A DNA stretch of 64,000 bases from Cronobacter turicensis z3032 (GTDB lineage: Bacteria; Pseudomonadota; Gammaproteobacteria; Enterobacterales; Enterobacteriaceae): the NCBI GenBank assembly GCA_000027065.2, contig FN543093.2, positions 872,074 to 936,073 on the forward strand, in the 5' to 3' direction. Below the pieces are notes generated by a model, which saw only the letters and a list, made by a program, of their open reading frames with translations, was not told where the DNA came from and did no database searches. Within the stretch, counting starts at the first letter, position 1, and each line of letters starts with the position of its first letter. Of this stretch, positions 62,609 through 64,000 are shown piece after piece. Both the position numbers and the translations under genes were made by a program.

Positions 62609-63178
62609 ATGGCTAACGTCAATAGTAACACACCCGCACGCCCTGAAAATGAGGGCCATAATCTCAATCTGAACGCTCCCGCCACTCCGATGCCGCCGTC
62701 GGCGCATTCCAGAATGTTGAGCCTGCATACGCTGTGCGAAGTGCCGATCACGGCGGAAATGGATTTCTTCACGCTCGCCACGCTGTGTGAAGAGACGGTC
62801 AGCGAGCTGATTGAGTGTAAGGACGCGACGCTGTTTCTGGCGCTGGCCGGGAGACTGGCGCTGATGCTGGAATCCCTCGCCGCCGCGCTCGACAGACCGG
62901 TGCCGGCGCATCTGTTTGCCTCACTGACGGCCGATTCGCTCCCTTCAGAGGTGCCGTTCTGCATCGGCAGCGACGCGCAGATGCTGAGCCGCTACTGTAA
63001 AGCGCTGAATATGGCGTTGATAAGCCGCGCGCACCCGCCGGAAATAGCGGAAACGCTCACGGGGCTGCTGTTTGATCTCGTGAATCATCTGGTGGAATTT
63101 GTGAGAGCGCCCTGTTTTGTGCGCACCGGGGAAGGCTATAAAGACTGGGCCGGGCAGCACGTCATGTCGCTGAACTGA
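62609..63178 (+). CDS. Unknown protein of phage-like operon
   Basis: A 189-residue product from ATG 62609 (ACGGAG at 62596-62601). A disordered N-terminus rich in Asn and Pro (1-35) is followed by a helical, leucine-rich body (LSLHTLCEVPITAEMDFFTL; LFLALAGRLALMLESLAAALD). GC content is much higher than that of the surrounding island, so it has a different origin. The structured leader just upstream resembles those before P4-type satellite-phage genes. A terminator follows directly. Function unknown. Confidence 0.65.
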   Translation: MANVNSNTPARPENEGHNLNLNAPATPMPPSAHSRMLSLHTLCEVPITAEMDFFTLATLCEETVSELIECKDATLFLALAGRLALMLESLAAALDRPVPAHLFASLTADSLPSEVPFCIGSDAQMLSRYCKALNMALISRAHPPEIAETLTGLLFDLVNHLVEFVRAPCFVRTGEGYKDWAGQHVMSLN

Positions 63179-63181
63179 CAG

Positions 63182-63210
63182 AAAGGCCGGGGACTCCCGG
63201 CCTTTGTTTA
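63182..63210 (+). terminator. Terminator after the 189-residue gene
   Basis: The 10-bp perfect stem AAAGGCCGGG/CCCGGCCTTT with a GACT loop is followed by TGTTTAT. Confidence 0.75.
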
Positions 63211-63454
63211 TGTGGCCCAGGCGAAAGTTAAAAGCTATAAAGGAATACATATCGCTAATTTTCATTCAACTCATTTTCTTAATAAATACTAAATGGAAAT
63301 ATAATAGATGATGTAGATTAATTAATACAGATGCCTCATTGCTGCTGCCTGACTGTAATAACATGATTTATACGACTTTGATAAAGCACGCTTTGCAAAA
63401 TAAAAATAATTTTATTGAATGACTATCTCCAGACCCTTTCTGGAGGAGTTACGT

Positions 63455-63901
63455 ATGGATACTATTGAGCAACTGAATGGGACTTATTTTTTTAATGGTT
63501 TATCAAAATTAAGTGCTGGTGAGTTACTTTTTTGGGTTTTTTTAGATGAAGCTGGCAAGCAGCTCGGTGTTGATGATCTGGCTACGCTTGCGCTAGTTAT
63601 ATTAGGACAACCCATGAAGGCGACTCGCGCAAAACCCCTTGGTGCTACACCGGGCACGTCATATTTAAGCTATCATTTGCGTGAATGGCTTAAATTTAAA
63701 GTCGATAACTGGCCGACACTTACAACAGGTAGCATTAAACGACTAAAATTCTCCTACGTTACTAATCTTGGCGCTTTTGTAGGAAGATGGATTCCTATAC
63801 TCGGAATTGTCATACTTGCTTACGATGTAACAGCTATAGCATTTAAAGCAACCACCCGTTTTAACTTAATTGCAAGAAAAGAAGATCGTTTATGGTCATA
63901 A
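63455..63901 (+). CDS. Probable inner-membrane protein, unknown
   Basis: A 148-residue product from ATG 63455, behind a strong TGGAGGAG (63441-63448). An alternative ATG at 63419 lacks such a site. A hydrophobic segment at about 107-131 (FVGRWIPILGIVILAYDVTAIAF) probably spans the membrane. Another at about 22-32 is shorter. The stop overlaps the next start by ten bases, so the pair is coupled. Similar small two-gene modules occur in enterobacterial islands, but I cannot name this one. Confidence 0.6.
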   Translation: MDTIEQLNGTYFFNGLSKLSAGELLFWVFLDEAGKQLGVDDLATLALVILGQPMKATRAKPLGATPGTSYLSYHLREWLKFKVDNWPTLTTGSIKRLKFSYVTNLGAFVGRWIPILGIVILAYDVTAIAFKATTRFNLIARKEDRLWS

Positions 63902-64000
63902 ACAACACCGAACAGGCCGTTCTTGACTGGTACAGAAAAACATGGAACGGGAAATCTTTTATTTCAGGAAAACCCTGGAAGCTGGATTTAGACACGTGCC
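63892..64000 (+). CDS. Start of a coupled gene, possibly DUF1493-like, cut by the window edge
   Basis: The frame from ATG 63892 stays open to the window end (36 codons, MVINNTEQAVLDWYRKTWNG and onward). The pattern of an acidic-helix VLDWYRKTWN start and WKLDLDTC weakly recalls DUF1493 proteins, small acyl-carrier-like proteins of enterobacterial islands. Too little is visible for certainty. It overlaps the preceding gene by ten bases. Confidence 0.4.
   Translation, partial: MVINNTEQAVLDWYRKTWNGKSFISGKPWKLDLDTC

Overview
The window is about 57.9 kb of conserved enterobacterial chromosome followed by about 6 kb of a foreign island beginning at a tRNA-Thr gene. Gene order follows the Escherichia coli bamA-to-proA segment almost gene for gene. 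Protein divergence, the high GC content and several non-E. coli inserts (a GH19 chitinase, a small cytochrome c, a degenerate GDPD-family protein) point to a Cronobacter-like member of the Enterobacteriaceae. This assignment is inference from recalled gene content and order; no search was run.

Layout: 1-10.9 kb is the envelope/lipid A/replication cluster (bamA 3' part, skp, lpxD, fabZ, lpxA, lpxB, rnhB, dnaE, accA), all on the plus strand and tightly packed. At 11-17.2 kb lie a secreted chitinase, ldcC, a VOC-family protein, tilS and a cytochrome c. At 17.2-26 kb lie rof-yaeP, yaeQ-arfB-nlpE, proS, trmO-rcsF, the methionine importer metNIQ with a MetJ operator, and gmhB. A complete ribosomal RNA operon (rrnH position; 16S, tRNA-Ile, tRNA-Ala, 23S, 5S, tRNA-Asp) fills 26-31.6 kb. 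It is followed by a decayed dkgB and then yafC, yafD, yafE, mltD, gloB, yafS, rnhA, dnaQ, a second tRNA-Asp, yafV, fadE, gmhA, yafJ and yafK (to 45.3 kb).

At 45.5-49.8 kb, where E. coli K-12 carries toxin-antitoxin and remnant flagellar genes around dinB, this genome has the degenerate GDPD-family protein, an SOS-controlled dinB, and an RtcB-type RNA ligase plus PrfH pair. Two copies of the same intergenic repeat flank that pair, and a promoter with a strongly initiated 15-codon open reading frame precedes it. Then come pepD, gpt, frsA, crl, phoE (with a PhoB box), proB, proA and tRNA-Thr (CGU).

The thrW-type tRNA is the left edge of an AT-rich mosaic island that runs off the window. It holds a decayed reading frame, a 52-residue basic protein, a two-gene cassette (membrane-anchored protein plus a CxxC/HxIP zinc-binding HNH-like protein), a dead IS3-family transposase gene with a perfect 14-copy hexanucleotide expansion, a putative regulator with two winged-helix-like segments behind tandem repeats and a long palindrome, a structured phage-type leader RNA, and two further unknown genes. 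No integrase is visible next to the tRNA. The two-gene cassette and the leader reading frame of the RtcB/PrfH operon are the best candidates for undescribed biology.
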